From WTFY01 sp965220895 (GTDB taxonomy: Bacteria > Pseudomonadota > Gammaproteobacteria > UBA4575): a stretch of DNA of 64,000 bases. The translations under genes and the position numbers were made by a program. The first letter of the stretch is position 1. The number at the start of each line of letters is the position of its first letter. The stretch is from positions 1-64,000 of the forward strand of contig CBDCRF010000006.1 in assembly GCA_965220895.1 (NCBI GenBank). The letters are read 5' to 3'. Positions 32,691 to 41,314 of the stretch are shown piece by piece. Below the pieces are notes generated by a model. That model had not been told where the DNA came from, did not search any database, and was given only the letters and a program-made list of their open reading frames with translations.

Positions 32691-33920
32691 TTATTCTCCG
32701 TTGAATGCAAGGGCAGCAGCTGTGTTTGTGCCGCTACGGTGAGCAAGTGCAATACGCGCATTGCTTGTGATTTCGTAGACATCGGCGCGCCCGCGATATT
32801 TAACGTCCAGCATCATGCTGCGCTTGTTACCCCAAAGCCATTGATCCGGTCGGACAGCAAGGCTGGACAGGCGCGTGTTATTCGATGCTGTGTCCGACAC
32901 CTTGCCGTTGGCAGCAGTCAGGGCCGAGCCGCGAGTAAAATCAGGCGTAGGAACATAGCGATACCCGCCAAGAACGCGCCACTCGCCGCTTTCGCGACGC
33001 ATAAAATCAAACACGTTCACCCGATCCGCTTCCGTCGAGGTGGTCAGGAGGGATTCGTGGGTACGAACAGGAACCACAACAACAAGGTCGTCCACATCGA
33101 CCGAATCGGAACCAGCGATACGCAATGTGCGAGCGATATTCGCAGGTCCCAGCGTTCCGCCTACGTCTTGCTGGCGACTCGTATCGGCAAGGGCATATTT
33201 GCGAAAGCCATCAAGAAGCAGAAGCGGATTATCGCTTGCAAGCGCAGTCCCGTCGTTATTGATGTTGTCCGTGCCCGTCGCGCTGTCGCCATTGATTATC
33301 AAGTCATCAATCACATGCGCCGCTTCCTTGCGTATCATCGTGCGAACAGCATCGGCAAAATCGACGACAGCATCTTCTTGCAGTTCGCCCGACCATGTAA
33401 CTGCCGAACCAAGTTTCCTGACAGGAACCGTGCTAAAGGCAGTCCCCACCCTGCTTGTCTTGGCTGTCAGTTCTGTGTAATCGGTAGCATCGCCGCCCGT
33501 CTGGCCCGTTGCTTCGCCGATACCAAAGAATTGCGGATCGCCTGCCTGAACGGGCACTCGCATTTCATTCGCTTTCTCGCCAATGCGAGTTTGCGGTATC
33601 AGCGACAGAATACGAGATCGTTCATTGACATCTTCCCAATAGACAGAATCGTAAGCGATGCCAACCCACTCCTCGCCAAAGCCTTCAAGGTCGGTATGCT
33701 GTATCTCGTTTGCCTTTACGTGCGACTTGATATATTCTCCAGCCGTATGTTTCGGCATGGAAAATTCGTCTGTGTCAAGCAGCGTACGTATGGCAAGTGC
33801 CTTATGCAATTCTTGGCGCGAACGATCCGCAGCGACTAATATCGCGCTGGCAGTAACAAGCCCCTTCCAGGACACGTTATCATACTTCCACGCATCGCCA
33901 TATTTCGCTACGTTCGCCAA
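32691..33920 (-). CDS. Major capsid-like protein, paralogue B
   Basis: This 409-residue protein resembles HK97-fold capsid proteins and is clearly paralogous to the 34288-35916 product (EIQHTDLEGFGEEWVGIAYDS versus ELEHTGNEGFGAEWVGVAYSS; DDLIINGDSATGTDNIN versus DSMIINGDTTSGTGNIN; LLDGFRK versus LVNGFRK). It lacks the N-terminal charged helical region of its paralogue. It could build a distinct capsomer type or be a minor capsid protein. Confidence 0.85.
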   Translation of the reverse strand: MANVAKYGDAWKYDNVSWKGLVTASAILVAADRSRQELHKALAIRTLLDTDEFSMPKHTAGEYIKSHVKANEIQHTDLEGFGEEWVGIAYDSVYWEDVNERSRILSLIPQTRIGEKANEMRVPVQAGDPQFFGIGEATGQTGGDATDYTELTAKTSRVGTAFSTVPVRKLGSAVTWSGELQEDAVVDFADAVRTMIRKEAAHVIDDLIINGDSATGTDNINNDGTALASDNPLLLLDGFRKYALADTSRQQDVGGTLGPANIARTLRIAGSDSVDVDDLVVVVPVRTHESLLTTSTEADRVNVFDFMRRESGEWRVLGGYRYVPTPDFTRGSALTAANGKVSDTASNNTRLSSLAVRPDQWLWGNKRSMMLDVKYRGRADVYEITSNARIALAHRSGTNTAAALAFNGE

Positions 33921-33923
33921 GGT

Positions 33924-34283
33924 TTATGCCCCCGCATGAGCCAAGCCTCTCCCCGCTCCAAGGCCAAGACGTTTGCCGTATCCATACTTCGTAGGCTTCA
34001 ACTTCGCGTCTGCCTCCGCTTGCTTAACATCGTCAGGGGTGTTATTGACATGCACCCTTTGGCCCGTAGAAGAGACACCATAAATCTTCAGCGGATTTCG
34101 GACGCATTTCGTTGTCTTACCCACTCTCTCCCACGACTCAGGGGAAAGATATTGAAGCAGGTCGGCGGGGATCTCAATGACATCGCCTTCCTCGAACGTT
34201 TCGCCACCACCGACATTAAAGTCGGTTACTTGGCGCAATGCCCTGATTCTGGCGTATTCGGGTGCTGGTTTGGTATCAGCCAT
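33924..34283 (-). CDS. Small head protein between the two capsid genes
   Basis: ATG 34283 gives MADTKPAPEYARIRALRQVTD, 119 residues. The core TFEEGDVIEIPADLLQYL...GKTTKCVRNPLKIYG is a compact beta domain and the C-terminus is basic and Gly-rich. It follows the first capsid gene by four bases. A head accessory or cement role is possible. Confidence 0.65.
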   Translation of the reverse strand: MADTKPAPEYARIRALRQVTDFNVGGGETFEEGDVIEIPADLLQYLSPESWERVGKTTKCVRNPLKIYGVSSTGQRVHVNNTPDDVKQAEADAKLKPTKYGYGKRLGLGAGRGLAHAGA

Positions 34284-34287
34284 TGGT

Positions 34288-35916
34288 TTAGATGTTGTAT
34301 ACCTGGACGGCGCGGGATTCAAGTCCCGGACGAGATACGAGCCCTACCCGGCACATATTCGTCAGTTCGTAAGCGTCGGCGCGGGGAACGTATTCCACGT
34401 GCGTCTGCATCATGCGCTTCTGTACCCAGTACCACTGGTCCCAGCGCACCATAACGAAGGCGTCTTTCGTGTTGTTGCCTGCGGTGGTCGAGACAAGCCC
34501 TGCCGCATTCATCTTGCGACTCGTGTTCAGGTCCGTGCCAACGCCACGGATGCGAGCGAAGTCTACGCTACACGTATAGTTGTAGCCGAAGATGCTAACA
34601 ACCTTGTCGTCTTGCACAGAGTAAAACCGGCGTTCCGTATTACGGAAGTCGCTATCGCCCCGAATCACGAAGTCGAAACCGATGTTGCTGATGATTCCAA
34701 CCTTCGTCGTATCCATACCCTCCGCGCCTGCTTGCCCAAACAACTGGATCGCCTGAAGCACGTTGTTCAGCACTTTCGGGTCGTCGGTGTCAGCCGCTAC
34801 TTGCGCGCCATCTGGCGCAACGCGAGCGTCGGCGGAACGCCCCGACGTTTGCAACGAGATTTTGCGGAACCCGTTGACCAGAAACTCAGGCCGCGTAGGC
34901 GTAGCCCCAGGCCCTGACCCATGACCTTGCGTATTGATATTCCCGGTGCCGCTTGTCGTGTCGCCATTGATGATCATGCTGTCGAACACGTGTCCGCCCT
35001 CTTCGGCCAAGGAGGCCATAAGGATCGGCGCAAACATGACAACCTGATCCTCGGTGATTTCGCCCGACCACGTGGTCGCTGCGCCAATCTTGTGAGGGGT
35101 CGCCGTTACGTTTGCCGTTCCCAATCGGCTCGTCCGGGCGGTCAGGTCCGTGTAACCAGGGTTGTTTCCCTGAGCCGTTCCTTCTGCCATCACATAGTAG
35201 TGAGGCGGACGCCCTTCAATGGGAATAACAACCGAGTTAAACCCTTGGGGGATGTTTATCCTCGGCATCATCGGCAGAATCGGGGAGGCAATCATAATTT
35301 CCTCCCAGAGCGACGAGCTGTAAGCAACGCCAACCCATTCCGCGCCAAAGCCCTCGTTCCCGGTATGCTCAAGCTCGTTGGCCTTCATTGCTTCGCGGGG
35401 AAACGATTTGTGCCTGACCGCATATTCGACAGCCCAGCCCTTCATGTCCGAAGCATTCATCGGAATGCGCTGGCGACTCATCTGCCTGCGGGTGGGTTCT
35501 CCCTGCTCGTCTTTCGTCTGCGTATCATGGATGGCACGGGCCGCAAGGGCAAACGTCATATCAGCCGAGGGCCCTTCCACCTCGCCCTTACTGTCAGCCT
35601 TGCGCTTCGGCAAGCCTTTGGCCTGCGAAAGCAGTTGGTGGCCGACAGCAAGCTCCTTGAACGACAGGTTGTCGAACTTCTTCGCTTCCGCGAACTGAGC
35701 GATAGCGGGCGCGCCCGCGTTCGTGCCGTCTTTCGGCGAATTTTTCGCCGCTTGCGTTTGCAGCTCCTCCTGAACCATGCTACGGATAGCATCTTCGTCG
35801 GGAACGCCGTTCACCTTTTCAAGCGCGCCAGATACCTGGGTCTTGATTTCGCTCACGAGAGTTTCGAGGGAGTTGCCCTCAGCCTTGTTGTCCTGGGCCT
35901 TGTTTTCGTCCGGCAT
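34288..35916 (-). CDS. Major capsid protein, HK97 fold, paralogue A
   Basis: This 542-residue protein has an N-terminal charged helical region of about 110 residues, like the delta/scaffold domain removed by the prohead protease in HK97-type phages, followed by the capsid core (GFGAEWVGVAYSSSLWEEIM, P.IEGRPPHYYVMAEG, ATTWSGEITEDQVV, MIINGDTTSGTGNIN, YVPRADAYELTNMCRVGL). It lies four bases after the protease gene, the classic HK97 order. The presence of the delta-like domain makes it the best candidate for the main shell protein. Confidence 0.9.
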   Translation of the reverse strand: MPDENKAQDNKAEGNSLETLVSEIKTQVSGALEKVNGVPDEDAIRSMVQEELQTQAAKNSPKDGTNAGAPAIAQFAEAKKFDNLSFKELAVGHQLLSQAKGLPKRKADSKGEVEGPSADMTFALAARAIHDTQTKDEQGEPTRRQMSRQRIPMNASDMKGWAVEYAVRHKSFPREAMKANELEHTGNEGFGAEWVGVAYSSSLWEEIMIASPILPMMPRINIPQGFNSVVIPIEGRPPHYYVMAEGTAQGNNPGYTDLTARTSRLGTANVTATPHKIGAATTWSGEITEDQVVMFAPILMASLAEEGGHVFDSMIINGDTTSGTGNINTQGHGSGPGATPTRPEFLVNGFRKISLQTSGRSADARVAPDGAQVAADTDDPKVLNNVLQAIQLFGQAGAEGMDTTKVGIISNIGFDFVIRGDSDFRNTERRFYSVQDDKVVSIFGYNYTCSVDFARIRGVGTDLNTSRKMNAAGLVSTTAGNNTKDAFVMVRWDQWYWVQKRMMQTHVEYVPRADAYELTNMCRVGLVSRPGLESRAVQVYNI

Positions 35917-35920
35917 GACT

Positions 35921-37012
35921 CTATGCGGTTTGGAAGAGATCGTTGAGGTCGGATTTCAGGTTATTGAGAAGGAGTTCCGCCGCAGCGTCATTCTCAACCG
36001 ACTTTGCTTCCTCTTCGGGATCAGGCTCAGTCGTTTTCTCGTGAGATTTTTCGTCCAACGCCCTCAATCGCTTATGAAGGTCTTGGACTTGCTCGTCCGT
36101 AAACGGAGACCCGCTTTCGGACTTGCCATTCAGTTCGTCGTTCAGGGAAGTTGCTTTCTCTTTGAGAGCGTCTACTTTCGCTTCCGCCTCGGATGTGTCG
36201 AGTTCCAGTTTCCCTTTCACCACTACATCTTTCTCCTCATGCTTCAAATCTGCTTTTTTCGCTTGCTCCTTGAAACCGCCGAAGGTAAACACCTTCAGCA
36301 CGTCCTTATTGTCAGGAACGAACAGTTTGGAGTCCAGCGTCTTGATGCAACGCATGGGTATTTCCTTGTCGTCTTCCATACGCACCATATTACGCGGCTC
36401 TGCGGGCGTGGGCGTAAGCGAATGCTCGACGACGGGCCAGCGGGTGATCTTGCCAGGATACCAGAACTTGCTCATCAACTCGTCCCGACGCGATTCCGGC
36501 ATATCCTCCATATCCCGAACATGCTCAATGCGAACGAGGTGCCCTGCGCTGCCGCTTGACCAGCCGATCTTGTTTGCCTTGACCAACTCAGCCACTTCCT
36601 TCTCATACTCGTCTCGCATATTCAATACCGTCTCCACCCAGATGCCCATTTCTTCCTCTGTCGCTTTCGCAACGCCAAAGGTGTGGTCCGCCATCGCCCT
36701 GCTCACATTGAGGGCTATATCGTCGGAACGTATTGCGTGGGCGTGGTGGAAATAAACATCGACGTTGCCGCCCTTGCTTGGCCCGAAATACGTGTCCCGG
36801 CCAAACCATTGGCCTGTCAGGTCAGATCCCGACATGGCGTTATCATCGTCGAAGCGAATAGAGATGCCGCCAACAACGACAGAATCTGCGCCGCCGCGCA
36901 TCTCGCGGTCTTCATCCTTGATAGCCTTTATTTGGCTATCCTCAAGGATGGCGACTGTTCCGCCGTCGTATGTTAGTACGTTGTGCATAGCGTCCTGTAT
37001 GTGCATTAGCAC
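35921..37012 (-). CDS. Prohead protease, possibly fused to a scaffold
   Basis: The protease half (to about residue 215) shows the HK97/U35 pattern: GIWVETVLN.RDEYEKEVAELVKANKIGWSSGSAGHLV, then VVEHSLTPTPAEPRN with the catalytic His-Ser of the family. The remaining 140 residues are a charged coiled coil ending KSDLNDLFQTA, which may act as scaffold. Met codons at 37012, 37006 and 36988 are all possible starts. A promoter lies at 37159-37187. Confidence 0.88.
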   Translation of the reverse strand: MLMHIQDAMHNVLTYDGGTVAILEDSQIKAIKDEDREMRGGADSVVVGGISIRFDDDNAMSGSDLTGQWFGRDTYFGPSKGGNVDVYFHHAHAIRSDDIALNVSRAMADHTFGVAKATEEEMGIWVETVLNMRDEYEKEVAELVKANKIGWSSGSAGHLVRIEHVRDMEDMPESRRDELMSKFWYPGKITRWPVVEHSLTPTPAEPRNMVRMEDDKEIPMRCIKTLDSKLFVPDNKDVLKVFTFGGFKEQAKKADLKHEEKDVVVKGKLELDTSEAEAKVDALKEKATSLNDELNGKSESGSPFTDEQVQDLHKRLRALDEKSHEKTTEPDPEEEAKSVENDAAAELLLNNLKSDLNDLFQTA

Positions 37013-37158
37013 CCGAAGGCAACGACATCCACCTGCCGCTCACGTTGTTGCATGCCCCTGAATTAGACCTGCATGATGCCCCGTAGCCTAATGCCTGGAT
37101 GGAATGTAAAGTGTACGGAAATCGCGACGAAAACGCTGCGATTCGCTAATCGGAGGGC

Positions 37159-37187
37159 AAGATAAGAGGTACTTCCGTTATTGTCAA
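37159..37187 (-). promoter_or_regulatory. Promoter of the head operon, overlapped by a CAATAACGGAA motif
   Basis: TTGACA, 17 bases, TATCTT then G. The spacer starts ATAACGGAAGT, so CAATAACGGAA overlaps the 3' part of the -35 box. Confidence 0.75.
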
Positions 37188-37206
37188 GTGAAACAGCGAA
37201 AAAATT

Positions 37207-37413
37207 TTATTCGTCGCTGATTTTCCGAATATACTCCGCGTCCCCCCATGCCCGTTCGAGGTCGTCTTGGCGACCTGAAAGGTCATTGATGTGGTCGCTA
37301 ATGATCTCGTTGATTCGCCCCTGACTCTTCTTGAAACTAAACATGCGGTGAATTGACGCAGCGATGCCCGTGAGCACCATTCCAAAGACGAAAAACAGGA
37401 AGCGGTGGAGCAT
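37207..37413 (-). CDS. Small membrane-anchored protein
   Basis: This 68-residue protein has one N-terminal membrane span (RFLFFVFGMVLTGIAASI) and a charged helical tail (GRINEIISDHINDLSGRQDDLERAW). The layout fits an i-spanin-like or phage envelope protein, but no endolysin or holin is next to it. It starts two bases after the stop of the upstream gene. Confidence 0.6.
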   Translation of the reverse strand: MLHRFLFFVFGMVLTGIAASIHRMFSFKKSQGRINEIISDHINDLSGRQDDLERAWGDAEYIRKISDE

Positions 37414-37415
37414 CG

Positions 37416-37640
37416 TTATTGTAGTTGGGTGAGGAGATGGATACGTTTCTGCAAGGCACGGAGCGCACTTTGCCGAGTCCAGCCATAGCCGAAATACGAA
37501 AGATAATGCGCCATGTACATCGGCATCTCCTCAAGTGTCAAGGATGGCGCGACGGGACGCAACATATTCAAGAGGCGCAGACGGTCTTCCTCCGTCATGC
37601 GCTGGATCGTCATGTTGTATTTTTGGGCTTCCGAGACCAT
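37416..37640 (-). CDS. Small helical protein of unknown function
   Basis: This 74-residue protein (MVSEAQKYNMTIQRMTEEDRL) is helical with a Tyr/Met-rich middle (MPMYMAHYLSYFGYGW). Its mRNA from the 37661-37689 promoter would begin at or near CCAATAACGGAAATAC, leaving a very short leader. Function unknown. Confidence 0.6.
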   Translation of the reverse strand: MVSEAQKYNMTIQRMTEEDRLRLLNMLRPVAPSLTLEEMPMYMAHYLSYFGYGWTRQSALRALQKRIHLLTQLQ

Positions 37641-37660
37641 GTATTTCCGTTATTGGAAAC

Positions 37661-37689
37661 AAGATATAAAAAGCCTCCGGCGATGTCAA
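37661..37689 (-). promoter_or_regulatory. Promoter of the 37640 gene with CAATAACGGAAAT at the start site
   Basis: TTGACA, 17 bases, TATCTT then G. The motif CAATAACGGAAAT occupies 37655-37643, between the expected start site and the ATG. Confidence 0.7.
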
Positions 37690-37716
37690 GGCAATCCACA
37701 AGAAAGTCTTGTGGGT

Positions 37717-37980
37717 TCAGGGGAGGTCGCGCAGGCGCAAGATGGCGGCTTTACGCGCCGCCCGGAACGTGTGATACTTGCCAAGAAGGGCGTACACGCG
37801 CTTCGACAGATCGTGGATGGAGCCAAACCAGATGTTGTCCTCCTTGACAAGGAGGGCGTAATACACATTCCCGTCTATGGACACCATGCGCGCCTTTTCG
37901 GAGCCTGTCGCCTCGACCTCGCGTTGAATTACCTTGAGGCCGCCAACGACGTGCTTTGTTCCGCCAAAATTATCCATCAT
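37717..37980 (-). CDS. Small unknown protein
   Basis: This 87-residue protein (MMDNFGGTKHVVGGLKVIQRE) has a strand-rich middle (GNVYYALLVKEDNIWFG) and a basic helical end (TFRAARKAAILRLRDLP). Its ATG overlaps the stop of the preceding gene by four bases. Function unknown. Confidence 0.6.
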   Translation of the reverse strand: MMDNFGGTKHVVGGLKVIQREVEATGSEKARMVSIDGNVYYALLVKEDNIWFGSIHDLSKRVYALLGKYHTFRAARKAAILRLRDLP

Positions 37981-38204
37981 TTCAGTGTTTTGAGATTGGC
38001 TACTTCGACCTGCAAGCGCGTAATATCCTTACAGGCTGCCTCTAACTTGAGACGCAGGTCGTAAATGGCCTTGTCTTGCTGGGCAGCTTTATCGTAGAAC
38101 CTGCGTTCGATTCGCGCTACTTCGGATGAAGCTGGTTCTGCCCGCCCCAGATCAAGTACGGGCGCGCCGGGGCGCGGGGTCGGATCGGGTTGCTTAAATC
38201 GCAT
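37977..38204 (-). CDS. Small coiled-coil protein
   Basis: I chose ATG 38204 (MRFKQPDPTPRPGAPVLD) because earlier Met codons lie in the leader hairpin or the promoter. The 75-residue product ends in a heptad helix (AIYDLRLKLEAACKDITRLQVEVANLK). It is co-translated with the next gene. Function unknown. Confidence 0.6.
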   Translation of the reverse strand: MRFKQPDPTPRPGAPVLDLGRAEPASSEVARIERRFYDKAAQQDKAIYDLRLKLEAACKDITRLQVEVANLKTLK

Positions 38205-38225
38205 AATGAATTGTGTAAAATGGTA

Positions 38226-38263
38226 GCGGGCTGCCCGCATCATGGGCGAACGGGGCAGCCCGC
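38226..38263 (-). promoter_or_regulatory. Leader hairpin matching the 12735-12773 leader
   Basis: GCGGGCTGCCC and GGGCAGCCCGC form a perfect 11-bp stem in the leader of the 38204 gene, using the same stem sequence as the hairpin before the 12706 gene. Confidence 0.6.
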
Positions 38264-38303
38264 CTGCTCCCTTCATGGCTTCCCCCATAAATGAGAACGA
38301 GGG

Positions 38304-38332
38304 AATATACAGCGAAAAAACAACAATGTCAA
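38304..38332 (-). promoter_or_regulatory. Promoter of the 38204 gene
   Basis: TTGACA, 17 bases (T-rich), TATATT on the minus strand. Orphan-RNA promoter D lies divergently 30 bases away. Confidence 0.75.
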
Positions 38333-38364
38333 GCCCGGTATTCATCCCGAATAGTGAAAAATGC

Positions 38365-38393
38365 TTGCTTTTCTTGATTTTTCGTTATATCTT
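38365..38393 (+). promoter_or_regulatory. Promoter of orphan guide-RNA-like locus D
   Basis: TTGCTT, 17 bases, TATCTT then G, with the same sequence logic as the copy C promoter. Confidence 0.6.
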
Positions 38394-38399
38394 GTCCTT

Positions 38400-38624
38400 G
38401 CGGTTGTCGTTTCACGATCACAGAGGTACTGCTTAAAGGCACGGGAACGGCGCGAACCGCACATATTGCTTGTCCACGGGCGGGACTCTCCCCGGCGGAT
38501 GGGGCAAGCCTCGATACGCCTGTAAGACCTTTAGGCAGCTTCGCCGCCGACAAGGCAAGGCCACCATCCAGAACCGCAGCCGCGCAAGCGTGCATGTAAG
38601 TCCCTCAAGCCCCAAAGTCGTCCA
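38400..38624 (+). ncRNA. Orphan TnpB omega-RNA-like RNA, copy D
   Basis: The core at 38466-38604 is close to copy C through GCTTGTCCACGGGCGGGACT, CCCCGGCGGATGGGGCAAGC and the final CAGAACCGCAGCCGCGCAAG..AAGTCCC block. It differs in a side hairpin (GCCTGTAAGACCTTTAGGC). About 70 extra bases separate the promoter from the core. The presumed guide (38605-38624) is antisense to the last codons of the connector gene, whose stop codon is at the scaffold/guide junction. Confidence 0.5.
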
Positions 38625-39669
38625 TTATGGACGTCATGCGCCGGAACGACTGGAGCGAGCGGAATATGCCGCGCTCGAAACTGGACTCAGACTGGAAGTT
38701 GGCTTCCACGTCCTGCGTCTGTATACTTTGCGCCACCACACGTTGCCCTACGGCTCCGGCCCCTACGCGCTGTGCCTCATAGATGGTCAGCCGCGACACC
38801 GCCGCGCTGATAGCCTCCGGCATTACGGGCCAGGTTATGGGGCCGTTGTCCGCATCGCCTTCGCCGCCCGCAAGAACGAACATTACTTGGCTGGTAGTCG
38901 AAGTCCAGTTGAACGAGAGTCCCCTATGGCCCTCAGATATTGAGGCGCGGACAAGTTGCTCGTCGTTATATCGCGCCGCGTTGATCGCATCGACAGCTTC
39001 TCCGCCCGTTACCGTTCCCCTGCATTTAATTGTCAGCATCCTCGCGCTATCGTACGTCGCTGTCGCTTCGCTATCCGGCGTAGCCGCATCGTATTGGAAT
39101 ACTACGGTAAAGTCGTTGCCTATTTCGCCGGAGACGATATACTCAATGAGAAATCTTAACGTGCTTGGACTCGGCCAATTGATTGACCCCGTAGCATTGC
39201 TCGCTGCCAGCCCCAATCGCGTATTCACAGCTGCGTCTGACTCGTCTGACAAGCGATACCCGCCCCAATATGAAATGGTGATCGGATCAATCTGCTTGTA
39301 CCCCACTGCCACATATCGCTTGGCCTCATCTCCGCTGCGCCGCGAGAAAGGCACTACCTTCAGGTCTGACTCTAACCGGGCATTTTCAGAAGGCGTGGCG
39401 ATGTCATGCACCCGATGGACGGGCCAATCGTCCATCGGCAGAACGAGCTTCTCGAACATCGGGTCATATTCCCCTTGGACCGGATAGAAGGTGGCCTTAT
39501 GCTCTGCTGCAAGCAGGTTGCGCTTCAGAAACTGCGACACCCTGTTTGACGCTTCGCCGATGGCGAGCATGGCAGCCTCGTCATTCTGTCTCAATTCCTT
39601 CAAGTCCGGCGCGTCGTAGAGGCGTTTGCGAAACTCGTCTACGGAAAGCAAAAGGCTCATGGGGGGCAT
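38605..39669 (-). CDS. Head-tail connector with an inserted Ig-like domain
   Basis: The N-terminus (LLSVDEFRKRLYDAPDLKEL...NRVSQFLKRNLL) and C-terminus (WPVMPEAISAAVSRLTIYEAQRVG..) look like the helical halves of a gp6-type head-tail adaptor, following the portal as expected. Between them, around residues 165-285, lies a beta domain (ARYNDEQLVRASISEGHRGLSFNWTSTTSQVM) homologous to that of the 31933-32688 protein. At 354 residues it is two to three times longer than a usual connector because of the insertion. The start may be Met 39669 or 39660. Confidence 0.75.
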   Translation of the reverse strand: MPPMSLLLSVDEFRKRLYDAPDLKELRQNDEAAMLAIGEASNRVSQFLKRNLLAAEHKATFYPVQGEYDPMFEKLVLPMDDWPVHRVHDIATPSENARLESDLKVVPFSRRSGDEAKRYVAVGYKQIDPITISYWGGYRLSDESDAAVNTRLGLAASNATGSINWPSPSTLRFLIEYIVSGEIGNDFTVVFQYDAATPDSEATATYDSARMLTIKCRGTVTGGEAVDAINAARYNDEQLVRASISEGHRGLSFNWTSTTSQVMFVLAGGEGDADNGPITWPVMPEAISAAVSRLTIYEAQRVGAGAVGQRVVAQSIQTQDVEANFQSESSFERGIFRSLQSFRRMTSIMDDFGA

Positions 39670-39739
39670 TATTTTAGTGAAAAAAGGCTAAAAACGGCCA
39701 AAAAACGGCTATTTTTGGCCATTTTCGGCCATTTTCGGC
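39670..39739 (-). repeat. Alternating GGCC / A-T tract repeat between portal and connector genes
   Basis: The 70-base gap is made of short units such as GGCCGAAAAT, GGCCAAAAAT, AGCCGTTTTT, GGCCGTTTTT and AGCCTTTTTT, which pair in several registers (for example GGCTAAAAACGGCC with its near complement). It could act as a leaky terminator or attenuator. Confidence 0.5.
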
Positions 39740-41314
39740 TTATTCGTCGTCGTTTTCTCGTTCGCTTTCGGGTTTGCGTTCCCTGTCCCTATCGGAGTCG
39801 TTCTCGTCTCGGCTTACTTCTTGCCTTGGGTCTTGCGTGTCCGGCTTGTTGCCGCCGTCGCCGCCGCCCGGAGCGTTCTGCATCAGGTCCAACTTGTCCT
39901 GGCGTTCTTTCTCCAGTTCCTCCTCAAGGAACGTGTCCTCGGCTTCAATACCCAGCTCCATCCGGGCATACTTGCTGGACACTATCTGCTTGTTTTTGGT
40001 GAGCGTCTGCCATTGCTTCGCCTCTTCGAGCCGTTTCTTGCGCATCACATCCAGGCGATCTACGGAGAATTTCATCCGTAGCCCCATGGGTTCGAGCACC
40101 TGCGCGTTCACCTCGTCAGCAAACCGCGCTGCGTCGGGCATCACGGTCTGTTGATAGAACTGGTACAGCAATTCTTCTTTCGTGCCTCTCGCGTTCGTGT
40201 CGCCGGAAAGTATAAGTCCATGGGGCACGTCGAGCGCGTTGAGCAGCGACTCTTTTTGCTGTCGTTCGACGGTGCCCGACGACAGGTCAGCCAGTCCCTC
40301 CCCTATTTCCTTCACGTCTACGCTGTCGGCTTCGAGCGTTATGTGTCGCTGCTTTTTCCCGCCTGTCATGCGGCCAAAGCGGGTATTGAACATTTTACGC
40401 TCTTCGTCTCGCGTCCCTTTGGGCACGAGAATAACGGTGGCTTTAAGCAGGCCGCGTTGCATGTGCACATTGAGGAATCTGTCCATGCCGTGCAGCACGG
40501 AGGCATGGATGGCGGCCTTCCTTCCCACCGACAGTTCGGGGGGGCCTGACTCGCAGTACGTGTCGCGGTCAAAGAACAGCCCCACGCATTCGAGCGGCCA
40601 CAGGTAGCGGGTATTGCCCATGTCAGCGTCGCGCCCTACCTGCCGTTCGACACCTTCGATCTTGGTGTAGAACTCGTTATATCTTGGTTCCCAATAGTCG
40701 GGCGACCACCAGCGTATGCCTTTGAGCGCGCCCATATGGTAGTCCAGCCCCCATGCCGCTCGTCCGTCGAGTATCAATCCTTCGATGGTGAGTTTGATGA
40801 GGTCGTTGAAACTCGTATACCCCATCTCTTTGTCTCCGCGCATCCAATGCAGTATGCGTGGCCGCTTGGCCGTGTCCCTGCTATCGTAGATGACCCTCTT
40901 GCCTCGGTAAATCTTGTAGGGTATGTTGCGAACAGCTTTCGAGCGTTTTTCTACGCCTTGCGCAAAGAGGCCGACGAACCGCCACGCCCGGCGAACGCTC
41001 ATCGGGTTATTGCGCAGGTTCGAGGCATGCGAGCCAAAGAAGTCTTCCATTCGCATCACGTTCGAGGCGTCAAACGGGTAGTTGTACCTGTTAGCCCCTT
41101 TCGTTCCTATGCTGTGCGCCTTGCCGTCTTGCCCTACGAGGAACACAAGATTTTCGTACCGCTCCTCTTCGAGCGTCCGCGCTATGTTGTCGTAAGCATC
41201 GCCTTTCGTCGTTGGGTTATAGACGTTCCAAAGCCATTGAGGACGGTTGGGGTCGCTCCATGGCCAGCGAAAGCGGCGTTGCGCTGGTATTTCAAAACGC
41301 GGGTTGGGGTTCAT
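39740..41314 (-). CDS. Portal protein
   Basis: This 524-residue protein follows the terminase gene with a 4-base overlap and has phage portal character: NNPMSVRRAWRFVGLFAQGVEKRSKAVRNIPYKIYRG near the N-terminus, NTRYLWPLECVGLFFDRDT in the middle, LNALDVPHGLILSGDTNARGTKEELLYQFYQQTV in the crown region, and an acidic Glu/Asp/Arg-rich tail. The portal forms the DNA entry ring in the capsid vertex. Confidence 0.88.
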   Translation of the reverse strand: MNPNPRFEIPAQRRFRWPWSDPNRPQWLWNVYNPTTKGDAYDNIARTLEEERYENLVFLVGQDGKAHSIGTKGANRYNYPFDASNVMRMEDFFGSHASNLRNNPMSVRRAWRFVGLFAQGVEKRSKAVRNIPYKIYRGKRVIYDSRDTAKRPRILHWMRGDKEMGYTSFNDLIKLTIEGLILDGRAAWGLDYHMGALKGIRWWSPDYWEPRYNEFYTKIEGVERQVGRDADMGNTRYLWPLECVGLFFDRDTYCESGPPELSVGRKAAIHASVLHGMDRFLNVHMQRGLLKATVILVPKGTRDEERKMFNTRFGRMTGGKKQRHITLEADSVDVKEIGEGLADLSSGTVERQQKESLLNALDVPHGLILSGDTNARGTKEELLYQFYQQTVMPDAARFADEVNAQVLEPMGLRMKFSVDRLDVMRKKRLEEAKQWQTLTKNKQIVSSKYARMELGIEAEDTFLEEELEKERQDKLDLMQNAPGGGDGGNKPDTQDPRQEVSRDENDSDRDRERKPESERENDDE

